Origin: Mesorhizobium shangrilense
GTDB lineage: Bacteria; Pseudomonadota; Alphaproteobacteria; Rhizobiales; Rhizobiaceae
DNA length: 64,000 nt
Direction of reading: 5' to 3'
Assembly: GCF_040537815.1 (NCBI RefSeq)
Contig: NZ_JBEWSZ010000001.1
Span: forward strand, 558,001 to 622,000
Positions within the stretch are counted from its first letter, which is position 1; each line of letters opens with the position of its first letter. Under the pieces are notes generated by a model, which saw nothing but the letters and a program-made list of their open reading frames with translations, was not told where the DNA came from and did not search any database. A program made the translations under genes and the position numbers. Positions 1-8,283 of the stretch are shown one piece after another.

Positions 1-718
1 CAATGCCGGCCGACAGCGCCGAGATCATATAGACGGCGACCTTGATCTGGCGCACGGGCACACCGGTCAGCGTCGCCGCGTGTTCGTTGCCGCCAATGGC
101 GAAGATGTGCCGGCCGAACTTGGTCCAGCGCAGGGTGAAGCCCGTGATCAGCGCCAGCACGATGGTGTAGAGTACCGGATTGGCGATGCCGAACACCCAG
201 GCGCCGCCGCCCAGCGCCAGAAGCTTGTCGTGATCCGGCCCGAACTGGAAGATGACGGTGTTGTTGGAGGCGACCATGGCCAGGCTGCGGGCGATCGACA
301 GCATGCCGAGCGTCACCACGAAGGGCGGAAAGCCGAGATAGGCGATCAAGATGCCGTTGAAGGCGCCGATGGCGAGCGCGGTGGCGATCGAGGCGAGGAT
401 GCCGATTTCGATCGAGTAGCCGGCATGCATGGTGACGGCCAGCACCATCGACGACAGGCACAGCACCGAGCCGACCGAGAGGTCGATGCCGCCGGTGATG
501 ATGACGAACGTCATGCCGAGCGCGATGATGGCGACGAAAGTGACGTTGCGGGTGATGTTGTAGAGGTTTTTCGACGTGGCGAAGGCGTCGGTGGCAAACG
601 ACAGGAACAGACAGGCCAGGATGACGGCGATCACCACCCAGAAGGTCTGGCTGGCAAACAACCTTGTCAGCAGCGACTGCTGCTTGTGTTCGATCGGCTG
701 GTCAATTGTCAGTGCCAT
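1..718 (-). CDS. Sugar ABC transporter permease, 3' end outside the window
   Basis: Inner-membrane permease of a ribose/fructose-type (BPD_transp_2) ABC importer. About 239 codons are visible from the ATG at 718; the C-terminus lies beyond base 1. The reading frame gives strongly hydrophobic segments and the family stretch VIITGGIDLSVGSV, which fits the conserved 'GGIDLSVG' loop of RbsC/FrcC-like permeases, and later GVPVRQIKVAVY, the cytoplasmic coupling region. It lies 41 bases after the stop of the ATPase gene on the same strand, so the two are probably one transcript. The binding protein that would complete the importer is divergent at 1969. The substrate cannot be read from sequence; a monosaccharide or sugar acid is likely. 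Confidence 0.9.
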   Translation of the reverse strand, partial: MALTIDQPIEHKQQSLLTRLFASQTFWVVIAVILACLFLSFATDAFATSKNLYNITRNVTFVAIIALGMTFVIITGGIDLSVGSVLCLSSMVLAVTMHAGYSIEIGILASIATALAIGAFNGILIAYLGFPPFVVTLGMLSIARSLAMVASNNTVIFQFGPDHDKLLALGGGAWVFGIANPVLYTIVLALITGFTLRWTKFGRHIFAIGGNEHAATLTGVPVRQIKVAVYMISALSAGI

Positions 719-759
719 CGTCGGCCCTTACCTGCTGCAAACGTTTGGAATGCCGGTCA

Positions 760-1500
<741 letters not shown>

Positions 1501-1968
1501 CAGCCTTCTTGCCTCCCCATGATGCAGCCGCTGTTCCCGTCGTCAATGCGGGTTAAGCCCTGGCCTTCGCTCTCCCCAGCTCCTCCCGGGAAACAGCGAC
1601 GACTTCATTTACGCAAATGCCCACGCAGCCGTCAATTGTCAGACGAATAAGAACCGGCAATTGTCGGATGAATAGGATTTCACGGTTTTGAAAAATCCGT
1701 TTTGTAGGACAAATGGCATTGACGTCGGCGGCGCGCCGTTATTAGCTGAGACTTGGAGGAGTAACATGCCGATCCCCATGTTGCCGGTCTGCAGGGCGGG
1801 ATCAGATCATGCCAGCTCTGGTTGGAGCCGACACGATCGCATCTGAAAATGCTTATCGATCTGGCTTGGCGACACGAGCGCTCGCGTAACGATCCTCTGT
1901 CATCTCGCATCCGGGTCGGTCTGTGTGGCGGGCACGCCGTGTCCGTCTTGTTTCAAGGGAGGACTGAC
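1501..1968. promoter_or_regulatory. Divergent control region of the sugar importer
   Basis: No gene is supported in this 468-base gap between the divergent ATPase and binding-protein genes. It holds three sequences resembling the FadR-subfamily operator pattern TNGTNNNACNA. These are TTGTCAGACGA at about 1636-1646, a weaker TTGTCGGATGA at about 1661-1671, and a clean palindrome TTTGTAGGACAAA at 1701-1713. A strong ribosome binding site (AAGGGAGGA) precedes the ATG at 1969. The obvious candidate regulators are the two FadR-type genes at 3098 and 6125. The operator match is read by eye; binding is inferred. Confidence 0.6.
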
Positions 1969-2958
1969 ATGAGGAAATCACTTCTGCTCGCTGCCGCCGC
2001 CATGATGGCGCTTGGCGCCGGGCCGGCTTTGGCCAAGAAACAGCTCGTCATCGTGGTGAAGGGGCTCGACAACCCGTTCTTCGAAGCCATTCACCAGGGA
2101 TGCGAGAAATGGAACAAGGAAAACGCCAGTTCGGAATATGAATGCTTCTACACCGGCCCGGCGTCGACCTCGGACGAGGCCGGCGAGGCGCAGATCGTGC
2201 AGGATATGCTGAGCAAGGCCGACACCGTCGCGATGGCGATCTCGCCGTCCAACGCGCCGCTGATCGCGCAGACGATCAAGACCGCCAAGCCGACGATCCC
2301 GATCATGACCGTCGATGCCGACCTGGCCAAGGCGGACGCTGCGCTGCGCAAGACCTATCTCGGCACAGATAATTACCTGATGGGCAAGAAGATCGGCGAA
2401 TACATCAAGAAGGCCAAGCCGAAGGGCGGCACGATCTGCACCATCGAGGGCAATCCGGCGGCCGACAACATCCTGCGCCGAGCGCAGGGCATGCGCGACG
2501 CGCTGACGGGCAAGGAAGGTCTCGCGGCGCTGGCCGGCGAGGGCGGCTGGACCGAAGTTGCGGGCTGCCCGGTGTTCACCAATGACGATGGCGCCAAGGG
2601 TGTGCAGGCGATGACCGATATTCTCGCCGCCAATCCCAAGCTCGACGCGTTCGGCATCATGGGTGGCTGGCCGCTGTTTGGCGCCCCGCAGCCCTATCGT
2701 GATCTGGTCGGTCCGCTCAAGGACCGGCTGGCAAAGAACGACTTCGTCATCGGCGCTGCCGACACGATCGGCGATGAGGTGGCGATCGCCAAGGATGGTC
2801 TTGTGACCGCGCTGGTCGGTCAGCGGCCGTTCGAAATGGGCTACAAGGCGCCTGCGGTGATGATCGATCTCATCAAGGGCAACAAGGTTGCCGATCCGGT
2901 CTTCACTGGCCTCGACGAGTGCACCAAGGACACGGTCGACACCTGCATCCAAAAGTAG
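1969..2958 (+). CDS. Sugar ABC transporter periplasmic substrate-binding protein
   Basis: Peripla_BP_4-type (ribose-binding-like) protein of 329 residues. A cleavable signal peptide is visible (MRKSLLLAAAAMMALGAG, cleavage near ALA-KK), after which the mature chain starts with the typical QLVIVVKGLDNPFF strand and loop. A longer open frame exists upstream, but the ATG at 1969 is preferred because it opens the signal peptide and follows AAGGGAGGA. It delivers substrate to the divergent permease/ATPase pair. Several cysteines (CxxxxxxxECF near residue 45, C near 160 and C near 200, C-terminal CTKDTVDTC) could form disulfides, which is a little unusual for the family. The ligand is not predictable. 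Confidence 0.92.
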   Translation: MRKSLLLAAAAMMALGAGPALAKKQLVIVVKGLDNPFFEAIHQGCEKWNKENASSEYECFYTGPASTSDEAGEAQIVQDMLSKADTVAMAISPSNAPLIAQTIKTAKPTIPIMTVDADLAKADAALRKTYLGTDNYLMGKKIGEYIKKAKPKGGTICTIEGNPAADNILRRAQGMRDALTGKEGLAALAGEGGWTEVAGCPVFTNDDGAKGVQAMTDILAANPKLDAFGIMGGWPLFGAPQPYRDLVGPLKDRLAKNDFVIGAADTIGDEVAIAKDGLVTALVGQRPFEMGYKAPAVMIDLIKGNKVADPVFTGLDECTKDTVDTCIQK

Positions 2959-2969
2959 GCCGAAATTTT

Positions 2970-2996
2970 CGGGGCGTCCGGTTAGCGGCCGCCCCG
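2970..2996 (+). terminator. Stem-loop downstream of the binding-protein gene
   Basis: A 7-bp GC-rich stem, CGGGGCG paired with CGCCCCG, with a 13-base loop starts 11 bases after the stop codon. There is no strong T-run, so it may be an mRNA-stabilising or weak termination hairpin between the binding-protein gene and the regulator gene. Confidence 0.45.
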
Positions 2997-3097
2997 TCAT
3001 ATCGTTTCCACGAGAAAGGCAGCGTTGTTCGGGGCAACAGGCCCCCGCTTTGGCGTGCCCATCGTTCAGGGCAAACGGCAGACGCATTGGAACATTT

Positions 3098-3877
3098 ATG
3101 CCGGACAGAAATTCAAGCAAGGAAGGCGTAGGGGCGGAGCAACAGGCCGGCATTCCGGCCACCCTTCGCCGGGCCGATGCGACAAGGTTCGCCGGCTCGA
3201 GCGTGCATGCGTCGCTCGCCAGCGAGATCGGTCTCAGGATCGTGCGCGGCGATTATCCGCCGGGCACGATCCTGCCGAATGAGACGAAATGGGCCGAGAC
3301 CTTCAATGTCAGCCGCTCGGCGGTGCGTGAAGCCATCAAGATGCTGATGGCCAAGAGCCTGTTGGCGTCACGCCCCAAGATCGGCAGTTGGGTCGAGCCC
3401 AGGGAGCGCTGGAATCTGCTCGATCGCGACGTGCTGGCCTGGTACGCGACCGCGCCGGACCGCGAAATGTTTCTCAGGACCGTGCAGGAGTTCCGCCACA
3501 TCATCGAGCCGGAGGCATCGGCCTTTGCCGCGATGCGGCGCACCGACGCGCAGATGGCCGAGATCAGCCAGGCGTGCCGAGAGATGGGAGAGGCGGCGAG
3601 CCTGCAGGAGCGCACGCACGCCGACACCCGCTTTCATCTCGCCATCCTGCGGGCGGCCGGCAACGATCTGCTGGTGCCGCTGGGCGTGCTGATCGAATCC
3701 GCGCTTGATCATCTGTTTGCGTTCACGACCGTTCAGGTCAACGACCATGACCACGCACAGAAGCTGCATGAAGCGATCGAGAAGAACATCCGGTTGCGAC
3801 GTCCGGCGGCGGCGCGCAATGCCGTGCATAAGCTGCTTGAGAATACCGATCAGGGGATCGGTCGGTGGCGGCGATAG
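3098..3877 (+). CDS. FadR-subfamily GntR transcriptional regulator (copy 1)
   Basis: DNA-binding regulator of 259 residues: N-terminal winged helix-turn-helix (residues ~35-95, containing YPPGTILPNE and the recognition region VSRSAVREAIK) followed by an all-helical FCD ligand domain (HIIEPEASAFAA, RFHLAIL, LHEAIEKNI). The ATG at 3098 is chosen because the homology with its paralogue begins soon after; the longer upstream frame reads across an intergenic hairpin. The protein is by eye about 85% identical over ~215 residues to the product at 6125, so the two are recent duplicates bracketing the enzyme pair at 4070-6016. It probably controls the importer and those enzymes in response to a sugar-acid ligand; that role is inferred from position and from FadR-like palindromes nearby. 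Confidence 0.9.
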   Translation: MPDRNSSKEGVGAEQQAGIPATLRRADATRFAGSSVHASLASEIGLRIVRGDYPPGTILPNETKWAETFNVSRSAVREAIKMLMAKSLLASRPKIGSWVEPRERWNLLDRDVLAWYATAPDREMFLRTVQEFRHIIEPEASAFAAMRRTDAQMAEISQACREMGEAASLQERTHADTRFHLAILRAAGNDLLVPLGVLIESALDHLFAFTTVQVNDHDHAQKLHEAIEKNIRLRRPAAARNAVHKLLENTDQGIGRWRR

Positions 3878-3954
3878 TTGAGGCCTCTTGAATCTTTACA
3901 AGTAGCCTCCGCCGGTCCTTCGCAGGCTCCCAGCCTTAGGGCGTTCAGTCCCTT

Positions 3955-4057
3955 CAAAAGGTCCACTGGACCTTTTGATCCGCCCGAAGGCGGATCGGGC
4001 CTTCACCGTTCGAAACTCGAAAAGCCAAGCAATTGGCTTTTCGTCCGCTGCGCGGAC
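3955..4057. repeat. Cluster of four back-to-back hairpins
   Basis: Between two convergent genes lie four near-contiguous perfect inverted repeats. The first is CAAAAGGTCCA with TGGACCTTTTG around a single C (3955-3977). The second is GATCCGCC-CGAA-GGCGGATC (3977-3996). The third is CGAAAAGCCAA-GCAA-TTGGCTTTTCG (4018-4043), and the fourth is GTCCGC-TGC-GCGGAC (4043-4057). Two have stable tetraloops. It may be a bidirectional terminator array or a REP-like element. Confidence 0.75.
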
Positions 4058-4069
4058 CGTTTCTCACCC

Positions 4070-5008
4070 TCAAATCGTCTGCTTCTTCCCATCCTTCGTC
4101 GGCATCAGATCCACGCCATTGACCTTGCCGATATGCGTCGCCAGCATTGGCACGAACTGCTCCTCGGGTCCGGCGGCGAAGGCACCCGCGAACGCGTTCT
4201 TCGTCGCGTTACCCAGCGGGTTGGCGATGCCGGCGGCACCGGCCATCGATTCCAGATAGGTGAGGTCCTTGAAGGCATTGGCGATGGAGAATTTGTGGGC
4301 ATCGCGGTCGCCCTCCAACGTCCAGCGCATGAAGGTCTGGTAGAAGGGACAGTCCATGCGACCGTTGCGGATGACGCTGTCGAAGCGCGGCGGCGAGATG
4401 CCGACTTTTTGGGCCAGCGCGAGCGCTTCGGAATAGATCGCGGCGTAGCCCAGCGAAATGAAGTTGTTGAGCAGCTTCATGCGGTGGCCGTCGCCGGTGT
4501 CGCCGATATGGACGATGCGTCCAGCCCAGGTGTCGATCACCGGCTTCACCCTGGCGAAGACGGCGTCGGGCGCGCCGACCATGGCGTCGAGCGTGCCTTC
4601 CCAGGCTTCCTTCGGCGTGCGGCTCAGCGGCGCGTCGACATAGTCGACGCCTATCGCCTTGAGTTCAGTCGCCAGCGCCACCGTCGAGACCGGATCGGAG
4701 GTCGAGCAATCGACGACGACCGAGCCCTTTTTCAATCCCTCCTTGAGGCCGCCAGGACCGCGAATGATGGCTTCCACCTCACGCGAGCCGGTGACGCAGA
4801 TGAAGACGATATCGGATGCCGCTGCCACCTCGCGCGCGGTCGCCGCTTCCTTGGCCCCTCGGCCCAGCATATCTTCCGCGGGCTTGCGGTTCCTGCGGCC
4901 AAGGAAGGTCAGGCTGTAGCCCTTGTCGACGATATTCTTCGCGATGCCATGCCCCATCAGGCCAAGGCCAATGAAGCCGATCTTTTCGTTCGCGGCGGTC
5001 GTGCTCAT
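4070..5008 (-). CDS. NAD(P)-dependent beta-hydroxyacid dehydrogenase (HIBADH/tartronate semialdehyde reductase family)
   Basis: Cytosolic oxidoreductase of 312 residues that interconverts a beta-hydroxyacid and its semialdehyde. The N-terminal Rossmann motif GFIGLGLMGHGIAKNI is at about residues 10-25. The substrate-binding segment is degenerate relative to the canonical one (DAPLSRTPKEAWEGTL). The catalytic lysine lies in MKLLNN (about residue 170), and the C-terminal helical domain is complete. The ATG at 5008 opens the Rossmann fold; the very long open frame reaching 7939 is an antisense artefact. It is divergent from the epimerase at 5126 with a FadR-like palindrome between them, and convergent with the regulator at 3098. 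The context suggests a sugar-acid pathway, but the exact substrate is unresolved. Confidence 0.9.
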   Translation of the reverse strand: MSTTAANEKIGFIGLGLMGHGIAKNIVDKGYSLTFLGRRNRKPAEDMLGRGAKEAATAREVAAASDIVFICVTGSREVEAIIRGPGGLKEGLKKGSVVVDCSTSDPVSTVALATELKAIGVDYVDAPLSRTPKEAWEGTLDAMVGAPDAVFARVKPVIDTWAGRIVHIGDTGDGHRMKLLNNFISLGYAAIYSEALALAQKVGISPPRFDSVIRNGRMDCPFYQTFMRWTLEGDRDAHKFSIANAFKDLTYLESMAGAAGIANPLGNATKNAFAGAFAAGPEEQFVPMLATHIGKVNGVDLMPTKDGKKQTI

Positions 5009-5081
5009 GTCTTCAAGTCCTGTTGCGGTGATTGATATTCGGCGCTGCCATTTTGCAGGCGAGGATGGTTGCGGAATGCCA

Positions 5082-5096
5082 TATTGTCTGACAATA
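5082..5096. promoter_or_regulatory. FadR-type operator palindrome TATTGTCTGACAATA
   Basis: A perfect 15-base palindrome centred at 5089 sits in the 117-base divergent region between the dehydrogenase and epimerase genes, 30 bases before the epimerase ATG. The core fits the FadR-subfamily pattern TNGTNNNACNA. The likely ligands of this site are the two FadR-type proteins encoded on either side. Confidence 0.7.
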
Positions 5097-5125
5097 CACA
5101 TAAATCCCAGGCATTGGAGGGCAAA

Positions 5126-6016
5126 ATGACGAAGCGGATCATGTTCACCGGTGGCAGCGGCAAGGCCGGACGCCATGTCGTGCAGTATCTGGTCGAGCAG
5201 GGTTGCCAGGTGCTCAACATCGACACCAAGCCGCTCGACAATCCCAAGGTGCGCACGCTGATCACCGATATCACCGACAGCGGGCAGGTGTTCAACGCGC
5301 TGTCGAGCTATATGGGGTTGCACGAGTTCGACCCGTCGTTGCGCGCCCAACCGGTCGATGCCGTCGTGCACTTCGCCGCGATCCCGCGCATCATGATCAC
5401 GCCCGACAACGAAGTGTTCCGCATCAATGCGATGGGCACCTACAATGTCATCGAGGCGGCGGTGAAGCTCGGCATCCGCAAAGTGGTGATCGCGTCCAGC
5501 GAGACAACCTATGGCCTCGTGTTCGCCAACGAGCCGCGCAACCCCACGCATTTCCCGCTCGATGAGGACTACGATGTCGACCCGATGGACAGCTATGCGC
5601 TGTCCAAGATCGTCAACGAAAAGACGGCCCGCTCGTTCGCGCTGCGCAGCGGCATCGACATCTATGCCTTGCGCATCGGCAACGTCATCGAACCGCACGA
5701 ATATTCGCTGTTCCCGAAATGGTTCGCCGACCCCAGTTTCCGCAAGCGCATTGCCTGGAGCTATGTCGATGCACGCGACCTCGGCCAGATCACGCTGCGC
5801 GCCATCGAAAAGGATGGGCTCGGCTTCCAAGTGTTCAACGCCGCCAATGACGACACCTCGTCCGACCTGCCGACCGCCGAATTGCTGAGGCGGTTCTATC
5901 CGGGCGTGCCGGTCAAGGGCGAACTCGGCGAATATGAGACGCTGCTGTCGAACCGCAAGGCCAGGGACATGCTGGGCTTCCGCCCCGCTCATAGCTGGCG
6001 CAAATACGTCAAATAG
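5126..6016 (+). CDS. NAD-dependent epimerase/dehydratase family protein (extended SDR)
   Basis: Extended short-chain dehydrogenase of 296 residues acting on a sugar or sugar-nucleotide/sugar acid. The N-terminal nucleotide-binding motif TGGSGKAGRH is at about residues 8-17, VHFAAIP follows as the conserved central strand, and the catalytic YALSK tetrad is present near residue 172. The ATG at 5126 follows TTGGAGGG at a good distance. It shares a divergent control region with the beta-hydroxyacid dehydrogenase, and a FadR-type regulator follows 108 bases downstream. Together with the importer this looks like a small catabolic unit; uronate/aldose dehydrogenase activity is possible but not demonstrable from sequence. 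Confidence 0.85.
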   Translation: MTKRIMFTGGSGKAGRHVVQYLVEQGCQVLNIDTKPLDNPKVRTLITDITDSGQVFNALSSYMGLHEFDPSLRAQPVDAVVHFAAIPRIMITPDNEVFRINAMGTYNVIEAAVKLGIRKVVIASSETTYGLVFANEPRNPTHFPLDEDYDVDPMDSYALSKIVNEKTARSFALRSGIDIYALRIGNVIEPHEYSLFPKWFADPSFRKRIAWSYVDARDLGQITLRAIEKDGLGFQVFNAANDDTSSDLPTAELLRRFYPGVPVKGELGEYETLLSNRKARDMLGFRPAHSWRKYVK

Positions 6017-6124
6017 GGCCCGATAGCGGGCAAATCCGGGTTGATCTGTGCACAGCGGCCGGCTTTGCGGGTGAAGCCGCCAGCCGCGCTTGACAGCTTG
6101 CTGAAACCGGACTTTCTGGAGCCC

Positions 6125-6901
6125 ATGCGGGACGCAAAGCCGAACAAGGAAAAATCGCCGAAGAAAACGGCCGCCACCGAGCGCCCGGCCGGTGTTCGCC
6201 GCGCCGACGCGGCGCGCATTCCGGGCGCCAGCGTGCATACGTCGCTGGCCAGCGAGATTGGCCTGAGGATCGTGCGCGGCGACTATCCGCCGGGCACCAT
6301 CCTGCCCAATGAAGCCAAATGGTCGGAAATCTTCAGCGTCAGCCGTTCGGCGGTGCGCGAAGCCATCAAGATGCTGATGGCCAAGAGCCTTCTGGCATCG
6401 CGCCCCAAGATCGGCAGCTGGGTCGAGCCGAAGGAGCGCTGGAACCTGCTCGATCGCGATGTGCTGGCCTGGTACGCGACCTCGCCGGACCGCGAGGTGT
6501 TCCTCAAGACCGTGCAGGAATTCCGCCACATCATCGAGCCGGAGGCGACGGCCTTTGCCGCCATGCGGCGCACCGACGAGCAGATGGCCGAGATCAGTCG
6601 GGCATGTCGTGAGATGGGGGAGGCGACCAGCCTGCAGGAGCGCACGCGCGCCGACACGCGCTTCCATCTGGCGATCTTGCGGGCTTCGGGCAACGACCTC
6701 CTGGTGCCGCTGGGCGTGCTGATCGAATCCGCGTTCGACCATCTCTTCACCTTCACCACACGAGCCGTTGACGATCTCAACCATGCGCAGAAGCTGCATG
6801 AGGCGATCGAGAAGAACATCCGGCTGCAACGGCCGGATGCGGCGCGCAACGCCGTGCGCAAGCTGTTGGCCAATACCGACACGGTCATTCGGTCGCGCTA
6901 G
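6125..6901 (+). CDS. FadR-subfamily GntR transcriptional regulator (copy 2)
   Basis: Paralogue of the regulator at 3098 (258 residues): winged helix-turn-helix at residues ~35-95 and an FCD effector domain with the same metal/ligand-site residues (HIIEPEA, RFHLAIL, H in LHEAIEKN). The two differ mostly in the N-terminal ~30 residues, here lysine-rich (NKEKSPKKTAA). The ATG at 6125 has a GGAG only three bases upstream, which is tight. An earlier ATG at 6041 would add 28 residues unlike the paralogue, so the start is moderately certain. The gene lies downstream of the epimerase in the same direction, possibly co-transcribed. Divergent ligand or operator preference between the copies is a reasonable guess. 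Confidence 0.88.
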   Translation: MRDAKPNKEKSPKKTAATERPAGVRRADAARIPGASVHTSLASEIGLRIVRGDYPPGTILPNEAKWSEIFSVSRSAVREAIKMLMAKSLLASRPKIGSWVEPKERWNLLDRDVLAWYATSPDREVFLKTVQEFRHIIEPEATAFAAMRRTDEQMAEISRACREMGEATSLQERTRADTRFHLAILRASGNDLLVPLGVLIESAFDHLFTFTTRAVDDLNHAQKLHEAIEKNIRLQRPDAARNAVRKLLANTDTVIRSR

Positions 6902-7165
6902 ATTTCCGGCTTTCGGCCTATGCTTCGCCCGTTGCGATGGATCTGTTGAAGTCGCCGCGAGTCCCTTGCCACCGCCCCGTCGAAGCCGGCTTCGCGCATC
7001 GTCTCGATGGCGGCGGTTCGGTCCAGCCGTAATTTGCCACCCTTGGCGGGGGAGGCGATGCGGCGCCAGTGTGGCGACAGTCAAAAAAATCCGATAGCCG
7101 TGTCGGATCAGCACCGTGCTGGCCGTCCTTGGAACATCGACCAGAAAGCACAAAGGAACATCGAA

Positions 7166-7609
7166 ATGCCAAGCACCGTACGTCTGCACCGCGTCCTCAC
7201 GACCAATCCGCAGAAGGTCTATCGCGCGTTCATCGAGGCCGATGCACTTGCCAAGTGGCTGCCGCCGAACGGCTTCACCTGCACGGTCCATCATTTCGAA
7301 GGCAAGGTCGGCGGTACGTTCAAGATGTCGTTCCGCAACTTCACCACCGGTAACAGTCACTCGTTCGGTGGCGAATATGTCGAACTCGTTCCGGGCGAAC
7401 GCCTGCGCTACACCGATCGTTTCGACGATCCCAACCTGCCGGGTGAGATCGAGGTGACTGTGACGTTGACGAAAGTGTCCGTGGGCACGGAAGTGAACAT
7501 CACGCAGGCCGGTATTCCGGATGTCATTCCCGCCGAAGCCTGCTATCTCGGCTGGCAGGAATCGCTTCGCAACCTGGCCAAGCTCGTCGAACCCGAGATC
7601 AATCAGTAA
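7166..7609 (+). CDS. SRPBCC/AHSA1-domain protein
   Basis: Small START-like (AHSA1, 'activator of Hsp90 ATPase' homologue) protein of 147 residues. The family pattern is visible: an N-terminal RVLTTNPQKVYRAFIEADAL helix, WLPPNGF, GGTFKMSF, a central ELVPGERLRYTDRF and a C-terminal helix with GWQESLRNLAKLV. Such proteins have a hydrophobic cavity; bacterial members are mostly of unknown ligand and often accompany small ArsR regulators, which is not the case here. The ATG at 7166 follows AAAGGAAC. Its 3' end overlaps the convergent GFA gene by 11 bases. Specific function unknown. Confidence 0.85.
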   Translation: MPSTVRLHRVLTTNPQKVYRAFIEADALAKWLPPNGFTCTVHHFEGKVGGTFKMSFRNFTTGNSHSFGGEYVELVPGERLRYTDRFDDPNLPGEIEVTVTLTKVSVGTEVNITQAGIPDVIPAEACYLGWQESLRNLAKLVEPEINQ

Positions 7610-7982
7610 GTCCGCCGCCAAGGCATACCCAGGGATGGCGCCGTTCTTCCCAAGCGATGCGAGTCGGGGCCGGGAAGGTCGGGTCGGCAAAGCAGCCGAC
7701 CGCAACGGCGATCCATTCCGGTTTCTGCTCCGGCTCCCAGAAGACGCTCGAGCCGCAGGCGGCACAGAAATGGAAGGCCACTTGGCGGCCGCTCTGTGCC
7801 GATCGGCTGTAGATGCCGGCCGTGCCTTCGGCCGCCGCCTTGTCGCGTTCGAAGAACGCGGCGACGCCGTATGTGCTGCCCGTCCGCTTCTGGCAGTCGA
7901 GGCAATGGCAGAGCGCGACCAGTGCCGGCTCTCCGTCACATGAGATCTTCAACTGCCCGCAGGCGCAGGATGCGGTTCGCAT
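7599..7982 (-). CDS. GFA/CENP-V family zinc protein
   Basis: A 127-residue protein of the GFA family (named after glutathione-dependent formaldehyde-activating enzyme). It shows the zinc-binding cysteines CxC (SCACGQ, residues ~6-8), CHCLDCQK (~25-31) and CAACGS (~74-77), the full set expected for the two-zinc mini-beta-fold. Most family members have no proven formaldehyde activity, so the annotation should stay at family level. The ATG at 7982 begins MRTASCACG. It is convergent with and overlaps the AHSA1 gene by 11 bases, so there is no room for a terminator between them. Confidence 0.87.
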   Translation of the reverse strand: MRTASCACGQLKISCDGEPALVALCHCLDCQKRTGSTYGVAAFFERDKAAAEGTAGIYSRSAQSGRQVAFHFCAACGSSVFWEPEQKPEWIAVAVGCFADPTFPAPTRIAWEERRHPWVCLGGGLTD

Positions 7983-8283
7983 GGCTGTCCTTTTCGATGA
8001 TGTGATGCATCACTCGCCTTGTCGGCGGTCGGCATATCGGAGTTTTCGGGGAGGATTGGCCCTGACGGCTGCTCGTGCGCCGACCGAGAGGCCGCCATTG
8101 TTAAATGCTGTGGCCGGTTGCTTCAACCACGATCAGCGGAACATGCCAATCATCGGGTTGAGACGCTGCTTGCGATAGGGCTGGAGCCACGGATTTGCCG
8201 GCCGTGGCGCTGCTCGGCGCCACGAATACGCCGATAGTGGCGGAAACGGTCGCCGATTTGCTGAGCCGCCGACAGGAAACGCC
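7983..8283. other. Gap of 301 bases before the MFS gene
   Basis: No gene is convincingly supported. A short open frame of about 34 codons with no ATG ends in the TGA at 8285-8287, overlapping the TTG start of the MFS gene. Its last residues read LGATNTPIVAETVADLL. This could be a coupled leader peptide or the remnant of a lost gene; I cannot distinguish these. Confidence 0.4.

Noticed and set aside
3955..4057. CRISPR-like reading of the hairpin cluster
   Set aside because: The four hairpins differ in sequence and there are no regular spacers, so it is not a CRISPR array. No other array was seen in the window.
6902..7165. Small frames between the second FadR-type regulator and the AHSA1 gene
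   Set aside because: No family resemblance and no ribosome binding site; treated as intergenic.
5009..7939. Minus-strand open frame continuing upstream of the dehydrogenase to give a 1289-residue product
   Set aside because: Only the part after the ATG at 5008 resembles a protein family. The rest is antisense to the epimerase, regulator and AHSA1 genes, a GC-rich artefact.
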